Source: Bacteroidota bacterium
Lineage (GTDB): Bacteria > Bacteroidota > Bacteroidia > Cytophagales > Cyclobacteriaceae
DNA length: 64,000 bases
Direction: 5' to 3'
NCBI GenBank assembly: GCA_023417065.1
Contig: JAEZGH010000163.1
Span: 104,619 to 168,618, forward strand
The notes under the pieces were generated by a model. The model worked only from the letters and a program-made list of their open reading frames with translations. It was not told the origin of the DNA and did no database searches. Below are positions 17,857 to 28,088 of the stretch, piece after piece. The position numbers were made by a program, and so were the translations under genes. Numbering within the stretch: position 1 is the first letter of the stretch; every line of letters begins with the position of its first letter.

Positions 17857-18955
17857 ATGCGACTTCACTTGGTTTCTTCTGGAACCGCTCCCGTATACGG
17901 AGCACGATGTTCTTTTTGTCGCGTCCGTTGGAGTCGCCGATGATATATCCCAGCGGTTTCAGACTTTCAACGTGGTCGAATATAATTTTCAGAATTCCCA
18001 TTATCGGTAGAAACAGGATCATCCCGGCCACACCCCAGATTATTCCACCGATGATAATACTTACGATGCTTGCAAACGCGCTAAGGTTTACCTCTCCGCC
18101 TACGACATTGGGTTCAATGAAATAGTTGTCAATAGTTTGAATAAGGATGATGGAGCCGCCTACCATCAAAGCAGGATGGATGGTAGGCTCGGTAGTTAAG
18201 GCCACCAGGAATGGGAAGAGCCCGCCGAGGGTAGTGCCCACATACGGAATTATCGTAAGCAATGCCGCAATCCCGGCAAGGATAACCGCATTTTCGAGTC
18301 CGATAAAGGCTAGCGCAATGGAATACAGTGTCGTAAGAATGATAACTGAAATGGCACGTCCCGTAAGATACTTTTGTCCGACGAGGGCAACCTTACCGAC
18401 AATGTTTTTCACCTTATCCGGATCCTCATCATGAAAGATGCGGACAAAAAATGTTTCATACTTTTCCTTATTGTAAATGAACAGGAATGTGTAGACGAGC
18501 ATTAGCACCATCGTCCCCAGCGTTGAGGTGAAGCTGGTAAGTATCGTTCTGGCCAGGCCACCGTTTTCTTCCCCTTGCACTTGTTCCTTCGCGATAGTCT
18601 CCTGAGCCTTTCGCGGAATGTTGAACTTGTCTTCAATGAATGACTGAAGTTCCCACAGAAGGTCCCGTGTTTTCACCTTTATGGCGGCAAGGTCCTCCAT
18701 AAAAGAATTGATCTGGGCGATGATGACGGAAAAGATAGCTACAATGGCAACAACGAGTATCAGGATGCAGATCGCTGTCGAGACTGCGCGATGCAAACCT
18801 TTGTCATCCAGTCGCTGGCAAACAGGCGCCATTAGCATCGCAAGCATTGCGCCCAGCATGAGGGGCACCAGCACGGGCTTTCCGAAGTACAGAGTAACAA
18901 CGATGAGTACAAAGAACAGAAGCTGTTGGTTAACTCTTGAAAGAATATCGTTCAT
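17855..18955 (-). CDS. AI-2E family transporter (UPF0118)
   Basis: 366 aa, ATG at 18955. It has the AI-2E transporter profile: paired hydrophobic segments at the N-terminus (FFVLIVVTLYFGKPVLVPLMLGAMLAMLMAP), a soluble middle region (about 90-140) and several C-terminal helices. The conserved features LTIIPYVGTTLGGLFP, IDNYFIEPNVVGGEVNLS and GGIIWGVAGMILFLPI are present. Family members are inner-membrane exporters implicated in autoinducer-2 or cation/proton exchange; which applies here is unknown. It is convergent with the preceding gene and divergent from tamB. Confidence 0.9.
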   Translation of the reverse strand: MNDILSRVNQQLLFFVLIVVTLYFGKPVLVPLMLGAMLAMLMAPVCQRLDDKGLHRAVSTAICILILVVAIVAIFSVIIAQINSFMEDLAAIKVKTRDLLWELQSFIEDKFNIPRKAQETIAKEQVQGEENGGLARTILTSFTSTLGTMVLMLVYTFLFIYNKEKYETFFVRIFHDEDPDKVKNIVGKVALVGQKYLTGRAISVIILTTLYSIALAFIGLENAVILAGIAALLTIIPYVGTTLGGLFPFLVALTTEPTIHPALMVGGSIILIQTIDNYFIEPNVVGGEVNLSAFASIVSIIIGGIIWGVAGMILFLPIMGILKIIFDHVESLKPLGYIIGDSNGRDKKNIVLRIRERFQKKPSEVA

Positions 18956-19052
18956 TAAAAGTCTTTTCTCGTCGTAAATACAAATTAAGAACCCGTCATC
19001 CGGCTCATAACTTTAACAAAAGGAGCAGCTAAACAAAGATTTTGTGGATGAA

Positions 19053-19093
19053 CGTTAAGTATTATCTTAACGGGGATGTGTACAATTATACAC
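19053..19093. promoter_or_regulatory. Two adjacent inverted repeats upstream of tamB
   Basis: CGTTAAG-N6-CTTAACG (19053-19072) is a perfect 7-bp inverted repeat. GTGTA-N6-TACAC (19078-19093) follows five bases later. Both have a 6-bp spacer, as dimeric repressor operators often do. They lie in the shared gap between the divergent AI-2E gene and tamB. Function is inferred. Confidence 0.45.
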
Positions 19094-19131
19094 AAGTGCA
19101 GGGCGTTTTTCCGATCCTGAAATCCGGAAGA

Positions 19132-19148
19132 TGGCATTACTTTATTAC
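19132..19148 (+). promoter_or_regulatory. GGCAT-type upstream element before tamB
   Basis: TGGCATTACTTTATTAC starts 34 bases before the tamB ATG. It shares TGGCATTA with the elements before the genes at 28170 and 40815; its -12 part is TATT, so it is a weaker member of the group. Confidence 0.3.
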
Positions 19149-19165
19149 TATGAAGGTTTCTGAAA

Positions 19166-22100
19166 ATGGAAGGAAATAAAGCGAAAAAGGCGGGGCTGAA
19201 GATTCTCAGGATCATGGGGTGGATTGTGCTGTCGGTAATCGCCTTGCTGCTTATTGTTATCGGCGCGGTTCAGATACCGTGGGTTCAGAACAAAATCAAA
19301 CAGGAGGCAGTTGGATTTCTTCAGGATAAGATTGGTACGCCGGTATCCCTTGAACATTTCAGCCTGTCGTTTCCGAAGAAGATCGTTATTGAAGGACTTT
19401 ACCTGGAGGACCAGCAGCGCGATACGTTATTGTATGCAGGTCGTGTAGGCGTAGATACCGATCTCTGGGGGCTCATGGATAATACCATTGAGCTGAACAC
19501 GATCGAACTGGAGAACATTGTAGGCACCATCAAGAGGTCAGCGACAGATAGTGCATTTAATTTTGACTATATCATCGCTGCCTTCGATTCCGGGGAACCT
19601 ACACCTGCCGACACATCTGCAACCCCCTGGACGTTCAGGTTGGGCGATGTTGAAATCGACGGTATCCGGTTGCACCTGAACGACTCAGTTTCAGGTAATC
19701 AACTTGACCTTGCGCTTTCGAAATTTGATCTGAGTACTGATGTGTTCGACCTGGACGCGGGGGAGATCTTGTTTGATGAAATTGCCGTGCAGGGACTTCG
19801 CACCAATCTTGTTCAGTTCAGGATGTCCGAGTCGCTTCCGGATTCAACGGAGATCGTGCCTGAGGATAGCACCGCAGTGGCGCTCAACATCGGTTTTCGC
19901 CGGCTTGCTCTTCGCGACATTCGCGCAGACTGGAACCAGAAAATATTGGGGCAGGTGCTCCGCCTGGATTTGCCTGAGGCAGTCGTGAAGGCCGACACGA
20001 TTGACATAAAGAAACAGCAGATCAATCTGACCAGTATCGAGATCAGCGAACCATTTATTTCTTTTCAACAGTTTGAATCAGCCATGCCGGCACCTGAGCC
20101 AACACCTGTGACGTCGCCTCAGGAGAAAGCTAAGGATCAGGAACCCTGGAACATCACCCTTCAGACGTTTGATATTACCGGAGCAAGAATCCACTATTTC
20201 GATGAAAATGGGGTTCAACAGGGCGACGGAATTGATTTCGCCGACTTGATGTTTTCCAATTTCAACGTCGGGATTAGAAATGTGCTGTACAATGGTTCGG
20301 AAGCATACGCAGACGTAAGCCGCTTTTCCTTTCGCGAAAAAAGCGGGTTTGCCATTCGTTCTTTTGAAACAACGGTCGCCCTGCTGCGGGATTCAATGGC
20401 GGTCAAGGGATTTGCCCTTGAAACAACTAATAGCAGGATCCGAATGAATGCCTCTGCCACCTATCCGTCACTCACGGCAGCTACAGAAGACTTAGGCTCG
20501 GTAAACGGTGTATTCCGGATAGCTTCGACTTCGATCTCACTTAAGGACGTTTTGTTTCTCGCTCCAACGCTTCTCGATAGCCTTCCGCTTACATTGCCAC
20601 AAACAACTACCATTGGGGTAGACGCCCTTGCGCATGGAAGCGTGAAGAAGGTTTTTCTGGACCATCTTCAACTACATACGCTCGAAAGCACAAGTCTGTT
20701 TGCAAACGGAAGTATAACCAGTGTGATGGATTCAATAAACAGGCTTATTGATTTCAAGGTGGATCGGTTATACACGACGCGCTCAGATATTCGCACCGTG
20801 CTTGCGGATTCGCTTATCCCTGCTTCAATTGAAATTCCAAAATGGATAAGGGTCGACATGGCGTATCACGGAACACTTCAGACGCCAAATGTTAAAGCAA
20901 ATCTCGAGACTGATCTGGGTAGTGTTCAACTTGATGCAGAGGCGAACCTGGCTGCGAACATCAAGGAAAACTATCGCGGAGAGGTGCGCATTCTTGATTT
21001 TAACATGGGTGAACTGCTCAAACAACCGCAGCAGATGGGGAACCTCGACATGGTTGCGGCGGTTAACGGCAGAGGGCTGACCATTGAGGAACTCGACGCA
21101 TTGGTCAAGGTCCGCGTGAACAAATTTCAATACAACGGATATACTTACCGCGATTTTCGCATCGATGGCGCGATGAAGGAGTACTTCTTTGAAGGCAAGG
21201 CTGGCCTCGCCGACGAGAACCTTAACTTCACCTTGACGGCTGACCTCGACTACAAGAATGACGTTCCGTCCTATGCACTTCTGCTGGATCTGAAAAATGC
21301 GGATTTTAATCAGCTCAAGTTTACTCCCAGACCGCTCCGCGCTCGTGGTAAGCTGGAGGTTGATTTGGCAACTGCTGATTTTCAACGTATCAACGGCGAC
21401 ATTGGAATCCGGGACTTTGCTATATACAACGGCGACGCTCTTTATGCCGTCGATTCGCTATTGTTTGCTTCGATCGATCAGGAAGGACGAAGCGAAATAT
21501 CCATCCGGTCAGATATCGTCTCCGGCGACTTCAAAGGGACCATTAACATATTTGAACTACCCGACTTGTTATCGCGACACTTCAATCAATACTTCTCGCT
21601 ACGCGATACCGTGTACGCCAAGCCGGTTGAAGAACAGCGCTTCAGGTTCGATCTTGTGATTAAGAATACCGATCTGCTCACGGAAGTGCTTTTGCCGGAT
21701 CTGGAACCCTTTGTTCCTGGAGAAATAAGTGGTGAGTTTGACAGCGCCTTAGATAAGCTCGTGTTGAATATCAATCTTTCCGAGATTAAATATGGGGGTG
21801 TCGCTTTCGATTCGGTCTATCTGAAGGCGTTATCCGACGCCAAATCGTTTGACTTCACATTCGCACTGCAGAATATTTTCTTCGATACGCTTAATATTAA
21901 GAGCCTCCGCTTAGCTGGAAACGTAATGCACGATTCCATTCGGACCAACCTTTCTATCCTCGATTCGCTTAATAGGGAGAAGTATTATCTCGGGGGAGTG
22001 TTTCACAGTTTTGAAGACGCGTTCCAGTTTTCCTTCCTGAAAAACCAGCTGACACTCAACTATGAAGAATGGCAGACGCCGCTGTACAATACCCTTAGGT

Positions 22101-24151
22101 TTACTGACTCGGGACTGGATCCTAATAACTTCTACATTGCCCGCGAACAACAGCGTATTCTTCTTTACAAAAAGAACAATGCTGACTCAACCCTGTCGAT
22201 AGCGTTTCGCGAAGTTGAGTTGAGTAACGTCACAAGCCTGGTAGAGGGGACGACCCCGTTGAGCGGAATCATAGACGGCGAGCTCACACTGGCGTCATCT
22301 GCTGAAAGTTCGTTCGAAACGGACTTGCGAATCAGCAAGCTTGCTATTCTGGAAAGATTGTGGGGCGACCTTGTATTAAACGTCAACAAGAAAGGTAACG
22401 CCCCTACGAACTTCAAGTTGAATATCGATGGTGACGACGCGGAGCTACGGGCGGATGGATTTCTGACCAGCGACGAAGATCCCAGGATATCAGTTCGTGC
22501 AAACATCCCGAGATTGAATCTCGCAATAGTCGAGCCCTTTACTATGGGACAACTCCGCGAAATGAAGGGAATGCTGACAGGACAATTCCGTATGGAGGGC
22601 CGGACTGCGGATCCGGACATGTCGGGCAGCGTCAACTTCAAAGACGCGAGCTTTATTTCGACATTTGCCAACAGTGCGTTCTCCCTGCCGAATGAAACCA
22701 TCTATCTCAGAGACGATCAGCTCGTGTTCGATCGGTTCAACATCTTCGATAATCGCAAAAACAAGGCAACCATAGATGGTATGGTTTCTTCGTGCGAAGC
22801 AGGAGGTTTTGATCTGAAGCTTAACCTTACGGCCAATCAGTTTCAGCTCCTGAATACCACCGAAAAAGACAATGAGTTGTTTTATGGAGATATCCGGTTG
22901 AATACGCGTACGGCGATTACCGGTACTTCGTCCGCGCCGGTTGTGAACATGAACGTAAGCCTTGCAGAGAACAGTCACCTCACGTACGTTATCCCGCAGT
23001 CGGAAGCCGCCATCCTTGAACAAAAAGGTGTTGTGGTGTTTGTCGACAGAGACCAGGTTAACGATCCGTTTATGAAAGGTATTGATCCGAGAGATTCGCT
23101 TGTCTCCGGGTTCACAGGTATTGATTTGACGGCTAATATTGAGCTGGATGGAACGGAAACTTTCAACGTTGTTATTGATCCGGTCACGGGGGACCGGCTT
23201 TCCGTTCAGGGGACTTCAAACCTGACATTGCATATGGATCCCACGGGTGACATGCAACTGACGGGACGGTATGAGATACGCAGCGGGACCTATGATCTTT
23301 CGTTTGCGCGATTTGTGAAACGCAACTTTCAGATCGCCCGAGGTAGTACCATGACGTGGTCTGGCGACATCATGAACGCTGATATGGATATTAGGGCGAT
23401 TTATGAAGTAGAGACTTCACCGGTAGATCTTGTGGCCAACCAGGTGCTGGAAGAAGAGCTTCCCATGTATAAGAAGCTCGCGCCATTCCAGGTATTCCTT
23501 ATTCTGAAAGGAGAATTGCTTTCACCGGAGATTTCATTCCAATTGAGCATGCCCGAACGACAACGCGGCGAATATGGCGGAGCTGTTTATGCGAAACTTC
23601 AGGATCTCAATACCCGGGAGGCCGACTTGAATAAACAGGTCTTCGCGCTGCTCGTGCTCAAGCGTTTCATTTCCGATAATCCTTTCGACAGTCAGGGAGG
23701 AGGCGGTTTCGAAAGCACAGCCCGCAAAAGCGTCAGCCGGATTCTGTCTGATCAACTGAACAAGCTTTCGTCAAACATCGAGGGCGTGGAACTAAGTTTT
23801 GATGTGAAATCGTACGAGGATTATTCCGGCGGAGCAGGATCCAATCAGACCGATCTTGAGCTCGGCGTTTCCAAAAGCCTGATGAATGACCGGTTAGTCG
23901 TGAAGGTGTCAGGGAATGTTAACATTGAAGGCGAGAACTCCCAGCAGAACAGTTTCACTGATTTCATCGGAGACCTTGCACTTGAATACAAGCTTACTGA
24001 AGACGGCAGAATCCGCGTTACAGGGTTCCGCAATAATAACTATGATATGATCAATGGCGAGGTGATTGAAACCGGTGCTGGCGTCATATACATCAAAGAC
24101 TACGATAGTCTGAGGGAATTGTTCAAGGCTAATGAAACTAAACGCGAATGA
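19166..24151 (+). CDS. tamB: TamB/YtfN-type translocation and assembly module protein
   Basis: 1661 aa, within the usual TamB range. One N-terminal membrane anchor (about 15-38, IMGWIVLSVIALLLIVIGAVQ) is followed by an AsmA-like start (LEHFSLSFPKKIVIEGLYLED), a very long repetitive beta-rich region, and the C-terminal DUF490 domain. The latter includes GDRLSVQGTSNLTLHMDP and GRYEIRSGTYDLSF. TamB proteins span the periplasm and carry lipids or help insert outer-membrane proteins. The stop overlaps the start of the next gene (ATGA at 24148-24151), so the two are translationally coupled, which fits the TamB-TamL pair of Bacteroidota. Confidence 0.94.
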   Translation: MEGNKAKKAGLKILRIMGWIVLSVIALLLIVIGAVQIPWVQNKIKQEAVGFLQDKIGTPVSLEHFSLSFPKKIVIEGLYLEDQQRDTLLYAGRVGVDTDLWGLMDNTIELNTIELENIVGTIKRSATDSAFNFDYIIAAFDSGEPTPADTSATPWTFRLGDVEIDGIRLHLNDSVSGNQLDLALSKFDLSTDVFDLDAGEILFDEIAVQGLRTNLVQFRMSESLPDSTEIVPEDSTAVALNIGFRRLALRDIRADWNQKILGQVLRLDLPEAVVKADTIDIKKQQINLTSIEISEPFISFQQFESAMPAPEPTPVTSPQEKAKDQEPWNITLQTFDITGARIHYFDENGVQQGDGIDFADLMFSNFNVGIRNVLYNGSEAYADVSRFSFREKSGFAIRSFETTVALLRDSMAVKGFALETTNSRIRMNASATYPSLTAATEDLGSVNGVFRIASTSISLKDVLFLAPTLLDSLPLTLPQTTTIGVDALAHGSVKKVFLDHLQLHTLESTSLFANGSITSVMDSINRLIDFKVDRLYTTRSDIRTVLADSLIPASIEIPKWIRVDMAYHGTLQTPNVKANLETDLGSVQLDAEANLAANIKENYRGEVRILDFNMGELLKQPQQMGNLDMVAAVNGRGLTIEELDALVKVRVNKFQYNGYTYRDFRIDGAMKEYFFEGKAGLADENLNFTLTADLDYKNDVPSYALLLDLKNADFNQLKFTPRPLRARGKLEVDLATADFQRINGDIGIRDFAIYNGDALYAVDSLLFASIDQEGRSEISIRSDIVSGDFKGTINIFELPDLLSRHFNQYFSLRDTVYAKPVEEQRFRFDLVIKNTDLLTEVLLPDLEPFVPGEISGEFDSALDKLVLNINLSEIKYGGVAFDSVYLKALSDAKSFDFTFALQNIFFDTLNIKSLRLAGNVMHDSIRTNLSILDSLNREKYYLGGVFHSFEDAFQFSFLKNQLTLNYEEWQTPLYNTLRFTDSGLDPNNFYIAREQQRILLYKKNNADSTLSIAFREVELSNVTSLVEGTTPLSGIIDGELTLASSAESSFETDLRISKLAILERLWGDLVLNVNKKGNAPTNFKLNIDGDDAELRADGFLTSDEDPRISVRANIPRLNLAIVEPFTMGQLREMKGMLTGQFRMEGRTADPDMSGSVNFKDASFISTFANSAFSLPNETIYLRDDQLVFDRFNIFDNRKNKATIDGMVSSCEAGGFDLKLNLTANQFQLLNTTEKDNELFYGDIRLNTRTAITGTSSAPVVNMNVSLAENSHLTYVIPQSEAAILEQKGVVVFVDRDQVNDPFMKGIDPRDSLVSGFTGIDLTANIELDGTETFNVVIDPVTGDRLSVQGTSNLTLHMDPTGDMQLTGRYEIRSGTYDLSFARFVKRNFQIARGSTMTWSGDIMNADMDIRAIYEVETSPVDLVANQVLEEELPMYKKLAPFQVFLILKGELLSPEISFQLSMPERQRGEYGGAVYAKLQDLNTREADLNKQVFALLVLKRFISDNPFDSQGGGGFESTARKSVSRILSDQLNKLSSNIEGVELSFDVKSYEDYSGGAGSNQTDLELGVSKSLMNDRLVVKVSGNVNIEGENSQQNSFTDFIGDLALEYKLTEDGRIRVTGFRNNNYDMINGEVIETGAGVIYIKDYDSLRELFKANETKRE

Positions 24152-26520
24152 GCATGAACCGACTTTTGCTGGCGATCGTTGCCTATGGATGTTTTCTGAT
24201 GCTGTCGGGCTGTACTGCAACGAAGTATCTCAAGGAAGGAGAAAGCTTTTATACGGGTGCGGAAATCAAGTTCGACCCGCAAGGAAAAGTAGGGCCTAAA
24301 GGTCAGTTGGAAACCCATTTGGAAGGGCTTATTTCTCCGAAGCCAAACACTGAGATTCTTGGGATGCGTCCAGGGGTGTGGTTATATTACCGGCAAAAAG
24401 ACAACGAAAAGACGAAAGGGCTTAAAGCGTTCATACGTCGGAAGTTCGGACAGGCACCTGTGTTGATGGCGGACGTAAAACCAAACAAGGTCGCCGAACT
24501 TCTTACAGGGCAGCTTCAGAACGAAGGTTACTTCAAGTCGGAAGTCCGGCACGAGGTGAAAGAACGCAAGCGGAAGAAGGAGAGTAAAGTGATCTACCGG
24601 GTTCAGCTTCATCCTCCATATCGCTTCAGGGAAATAGAGTATCCTTCGCCTAAAGACAGCACTTACGCGAGGATCATCAGGGAGGTTCAGAAGAACTCTT
24701 ATCTGAAGCCGGGCCAGCGGTATGAGCTGGCGCGCCTGCAGGCTGAGCAAAAGCGCATCGAAACTGAAGTGGAAGACTTTGGAATGTATTATTTCGATGA
24801 CCGCTATCTTATTCATGAAGCCGATAGCACGGTTGGTAAAAAACAGGTTGATCTTCGTCTGCGCCTTGAACCTGGACTGCCGGATCGCGCACGCCGGATT
24901 TACAGGATCGATGAGGTAAACATATATCCCAACTTCACACTTGAGCGCGACACTGCCCAGCTTCGGCGCGGCCATGTTGTCGTTGACAGTATGAATTACT
25001 TTGATGCTAGTGAAACGTTCCGCCCCCGGGTGATCACACGTGTAATCAATCAACGCGTAAACCGTATTTATGCCCGCACTAACCATGCGCTGACCCTGTC
25101 CCACCTGATGGACCTTGGGGTCTTCAAATTTGTGAATGTGCAGTACCAGGAGGTGCATCCCGATTCAAGCCTGCTCCGAACGAATATCTTCCTAACTCCC
25201 TTCAAGCAGCATTCCCTGCGCGCTGAATTTCAACTCGTCTCCAAGTCAAACAGTTTTGTAGGTCCCGGAATCAGAGGTACTTATACTAACCGGAATTTTT
25301 TGGGCGGGGCGGAATTGCTTGAAGTGAGGGTCAACACCTCCTATGAGGTGCAGATCAGTAAGCGGATATCCGGTCCGTTGAACTCTTTTGAATTAGGCCT
25401 GGAGTCGTCCCTGATGGTGCCCCGGTTTATCTCGCCGATAAGGATTGATTACTCGTCAAAGAAATTCCTTCCGAAAACCGAGTTCCGATTAAGTTACAAT
25501 CTTCAGAACAGGGTAAACTACTTCCGGTTGAATTCCTTCAATGCTGCGGCAGGTTACAACTGGCGCGAAACCGAAGCCAAATCCCATGAGCTGTTCCCAA
25601 TTGATATCCTCTTCGTGAAGACAGGGAAGTCGGAAGAGTTTGAAGAGATACTCCGCCGCAACCCATTCCTGAGAAACTCTTTCGATGATCAGTTTATCAT
25701 TGGCTCACGGTATTCGTACACAGTTAACAATCAGCTTAAACCTGATATCCTGAATGAGTTTCGGGAAAGAAGGTTTCGGCCCCACAGCATCTACTTCAAT
25801 GGCAATATCCAGCTTGCGGGCAATTTGATTCACGCGGTTCAGGAGTTGGTTCAGGATGAGTCGAAGGATCTGAAGCTTTTTGGTGCTGCGTATTCGCAGT
25901 TTGTCAGAGGTGATATAGATTTTCGGCATTACTGGCAGTTTGACGAGCATAACAAGCTGGCTAGCCGGCTTATCCTTGGCGTTGGTTATCCGTTGGGCAA
26001 CAGTAGTGTAATGCCCTATATCCGGCAGTTTTCAATAGGGGGATCTAACAGTATCCGGGCATTTCCGGCGAGGTCGCTGGGACCGGGTAGCTACAACGTT
26101 GTGACGGCGACAGATACCGTGTCATCAGAGGACGGAAGGCCGAATGTTCCATTGTTCATTGATCAACGCGCTGACGTCAAACTGGAAGGCAATGTCGAAT
26201 TTCGGTTCGATATCATCAAAATATTTAAGGGAGCCCTTTTTTTGGATGCGGGGAACATCTGGCTGCTGAGCGAGGATGAGAGCCGGCAAGAAGGGAAGTT
26301 CGAATGGAATAAGTTCACCGACGAACTAGCCGTGGGAACCGGACTGGGATTCAGGTTTGATTTAAGTTTCTTTGTGCTGAGGCTGGACATCGCCTTTCCT
26401 TTGCGCAAACCATGGTACGACCCCGGAGACCGGTGGGTATTCGACGAAATCGACTTTGGAAGCAAGACGTGGCGCGGAGAAAATCTCATCTACAACCTCG
26501 CCATCGGATATCCTTTCTGA
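24148..26520 (+). CDS. tamL: TamL: lipoprotein BamA/TamA-family outer membrane assembly factor
   Basis: 790 aa. The signal MSMNRLLLAIVAYGCFLMLSGC has lipobox LSGC. Periplasmic POTRA-like repeats follow (about 25-370), then a 16-strand surface-antigen barrel with GGSNSIRAFPARSLGPGSY and a C-terminal aromatic residue (YNLAIGYPF). A lipidated TamA paralogue directly after tamB is the described TamL arrangement in Bacteroidota. It begins inside the tamB stop codon. Expected role: works with TamB in outer-membrane protein or lipid assembly. No separate promoter is visible. Confidence 0.92.
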   Translation: MSMNRLLLAIVAYGCFLMLSGCTATKYLKEGESFYTGAEIKFDPQGKVGPKGQLETHLEGLISPKPNTEILGMRPGVWLYYRQKDNEKTKGLKAFIRRKFGQAPVLMADVKPNKVAELLTGQLQNEGYFKSEVRHEVKERKRKKESKVIYRVQLHPPYRFREIEYPSPKDSTYARIIREVQKNSYLKPGQRYELARLQAEQKRIETEVEDFGMYYFDDRYLIHEADSTVGKKQVDLRLRLEPGLPDRARRIYRIDEVNIYPNFTLERDTAQLRRGHVVVDSMNYFDASETFRPRVITRVINQRVNRIYARTNHALTLSHLMDLGVFKFVNVQYQEVHPDSSLLRTNIFLTPFKQHSLRAEFQLVSKSNSFVGPGIRGTYTNRNFLGGAELLEVRVNTSYEVQISKRISGPLNSFELGLESSLMVPRFISPIRIDYSSKKFLPKTEFRLSYNLQNRVNYFRLNSFNAAAGYNWRETEAKSHELFPIDILFVKTGKSEEFEEILRRNPFLRNSFDDQFIIGSRYSYTVNNQLKPDILNEFRERRFRPHSIYFNGNIQLAGNLIHAVQELVQDESKDLKLFGAAYSQFVRGDIDFRHYWQFDEHNKLASRLILGVGYPLGNSSVMPYIRQFSIGGSNSIRAFPARSLGPGSYNVVTATDTVSSEDGRPNVPLFIDQRADVKLEGNVEFRFDIIKIFKGALFLDAGNIWLLSEDESRQEGKFEWNKFTDELAVGTGLGFRFDLSFFVLRLDIAFPLRKPWYDPGDRWVFDEIDFGSKTWRGENLIYNLAIGYPF

Positions 26521-26551
26521 CAAGGGTATAGAATTTTAGCTACACCCATCA

Positions 26552-27649
26552 ATGGAAACACGCATTGAGACAGGGTTTGGAAATCTTTCACATAAAGAAG
26601 TGCTGGAGTTAAGCCGGGATTACATTCAGTCTGCGAAGACTGCGAGGCTGCGTTATGTGACTGATAAACTTGAAGGCATAGAGCGGGTGAAGAAAGGTGC
26701 GGGTTTCGCCTATTACTTCAGGGGCGATCTCGTAAAGAACGAAAATGAGCTCGAGCGTATAAAAAAGCTTGCGATACCACCGGCATGGACCAGGGTCTGG
26801 ATTTGTCCTTTTGAAAACGGTCATATTCAGGCGACCGGTTACGATCTGCGAAACCGGAAACAGTATCGTTACCACACGCACTGGGGAGCAGTCAGGAGTG
26901 AGACGAAATTTCACAAGCTGTATGAGTTCGGCAAGGCGTTGCCATCATTGAGAATGCGCCTGGAGGAAGACATGCAGGAGAAGAGCCTGAATCAACAGAA
27001 AGTTGTCGCGACCATTATAAGTCTGATGGAACGGACCTATATCCGTATTGGCAACGAGGATTACAATAAGTTATACGGATCTCATGGTATAACAACCCTC
27101 AGAGACAACCACGTAAAGATCAGTGGCAGCGAACTGCGATTCTCCTTCGTCGGAAAGAAAGGTATAAATCAAACTGTGTCGTTGAAGAACAGGAGGCTTG
27201 CAAGAGCGGTGAAGGAGTGTCGCGATATTCCGGGTAAGGTATTATTTCAATACTTTGATGAAGAGGGGCAACGACAACCCGTAGAGTCAGGGATGGTGAA
27301 TGACTATATCCGTGAAGCAACATCGGGGGATTTCACTGCGAAAGATTTCAGAACATGGGCGGGTTCACTGAACCTGCTGCGATCGTTGTGTTTGATTGGT
27401 GATTCCGAAAGCAAGAGCGACTGTAAGAAAAACATATTGCTGGCGCTTGACGAAGTAAGCCGGAAGCTTGGGAATACGCGGGCTGTGTGCCGAAAGTATT
27501 ATGTTCACCCCGGGCTGATAGAGTTATACGAAAACCAGTCCTTGTCACGGTATCTCAAAGAACTCGATGTGATCGAGAAACCTGATATGAAAACTGATCT
27601 CACCTCTGACGAGAAGGTGCTGATGAAGATTCTGAAAACACTCCACTGA
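26552..27649 (+). CDS. DNA topoisomerase IB (eukaryote/poxvirus type)
   Basis: 365 aa. The N-terminal domain (about 35-110) contains RYVTDKLEGIERVKKGAGFAY. The catalytic domain has RIGNEDYNKLYGSHGITTLR (first catalytic Arg), KDFRTWAGSLN (second catalytic Arg) and VCRKYYVHPGLIELYE, with Y317 as the probable DNA-linking tyrosine. It relaxes supercoils without ATP by nicking one strand. In Bacteroidota these genes often sit among stress genes, as here. The stop codon straddles the junction of a 23-bp tandem duplication, so the extreme C-terminus may have been changed recently. Confidence 0.93.
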   Translation: METRIETGFGNLSHKEVLELSRDYIQSAKTARLRYVTDKLEGIERVKKGAGFAYYFRGDLVKNENELERIKKLAIPPAWTRVWICPFENGHIQATGYDLRNRKQYRYHTHWGAVRSETKFHKLYEFGKALPSLRMRLEEDMQEKSLNQQKVVATIISLMERTYIRIGNEDYNKLYGSHGITTLRDNHVKISGSELRFSFVGKKGINQTVSLKNRRLARAVKECRDIPGKVLFQYFDEEGQRQPVESGMVNDYIREATSGDFTAKDFRTWAGSLNLLRSLCLIGDSESKSDCKKNILLALDEVSRKLGNTRAVCRKYYVHPGLIELYENQSLSRYLKELDVIEKPDMKTDLTSDEKVLMKILKTLH

Positions 27650-27670
27650 AGATTGTGAAAATGCTCCACT
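27625..27670. repeat. 23-bp tandem duplication across the topoisomerase IB stop codon
   Basis: Copy one is 27625-27647 and copy two 27648-27670, differing at three positions. The TGA stop is formed by the last base of copy one and the first two of copy two. Because 23 is not a multiple of three, the duplication shifts frame and sets the present end of the protein. Confidence 0.85.
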
Positions 27671-27850
27671 AGAATTCTCTTTCCTTTTATTGTGCGCTGT
27701 TACATGTTGTCGTTGATAGACTGAAACTGTTATTCGCTTCGTTGCGGCAATGCGCGGGGCCAGGGAAGAAACAGCCCTCATTGTAGGCAGCAACTGTAGA
27801 ATTATATACTCAATGCCGCTTACGAAATAAAATAAGTCTTTTTAATGGTC

Positions 27851-27867
27851 TGGCACAGCTTTTCTCT
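27851..27867 (+). promoter_or_regulatory. GGCAC-type upstream element before DUF1328 gene
   Basis: TGGCACAGCTTTTCTCT. TGGCAC equals the sigma-54 -24 half; the -12 half (TTCT in place of TTGC) is degenerate. It sits 51 bases before the ATG and is nearly identical to the element before the OmpA gene (TGGCACCGCTTTTTCTT). Confidence 0.5.
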
Positions 27868-27901
27868 AAGGTAGGTTATGTTTTACTTAAATATATAAGT
27901 T

Positions 27902-28066
27902 ATGCTTCGCTGGACTATAATCTTCCTTGTTGTTGCAATAATTGCAGCAATCTTTGGATTTGGTGGAATTGCAGCGGGTGCTGCCGGAATTGCAAAAGTT
28001 TTGTTCTTCCTGTTTTTGATACTATTCGTAATATCGCTAATAACAGGAATGGCCCGACGCCCGTAA
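27902..28066 (+). CDS. DUF1328 family small membrane protein (YtjA-like)
   Basis: ATG 27902 to TAA 28066, 54 aa, starting [20 protein letters not shown] and containing [18 protein letters not shown] and a basic end (MARRP). Length, two hydrophobic helices and the central Gly/Ala turn match the DUF1328/UPF0391 family, which is widespread and often stress-induced but of unknown function. It stands alone between a GGCAC-type upstream element and a clear terminator. This makes it an independent transcription unit and confirms that it is a real gene despite its length. Confidence 0.9.
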   Translation: MLRWTIIFLVVAIIAAIFGFGGIAAGAAGIAKVLFFLFLILFVISLITGMARRP

Positions 28067-28088
28067 CACATTTCACCTCGTAATTTTG

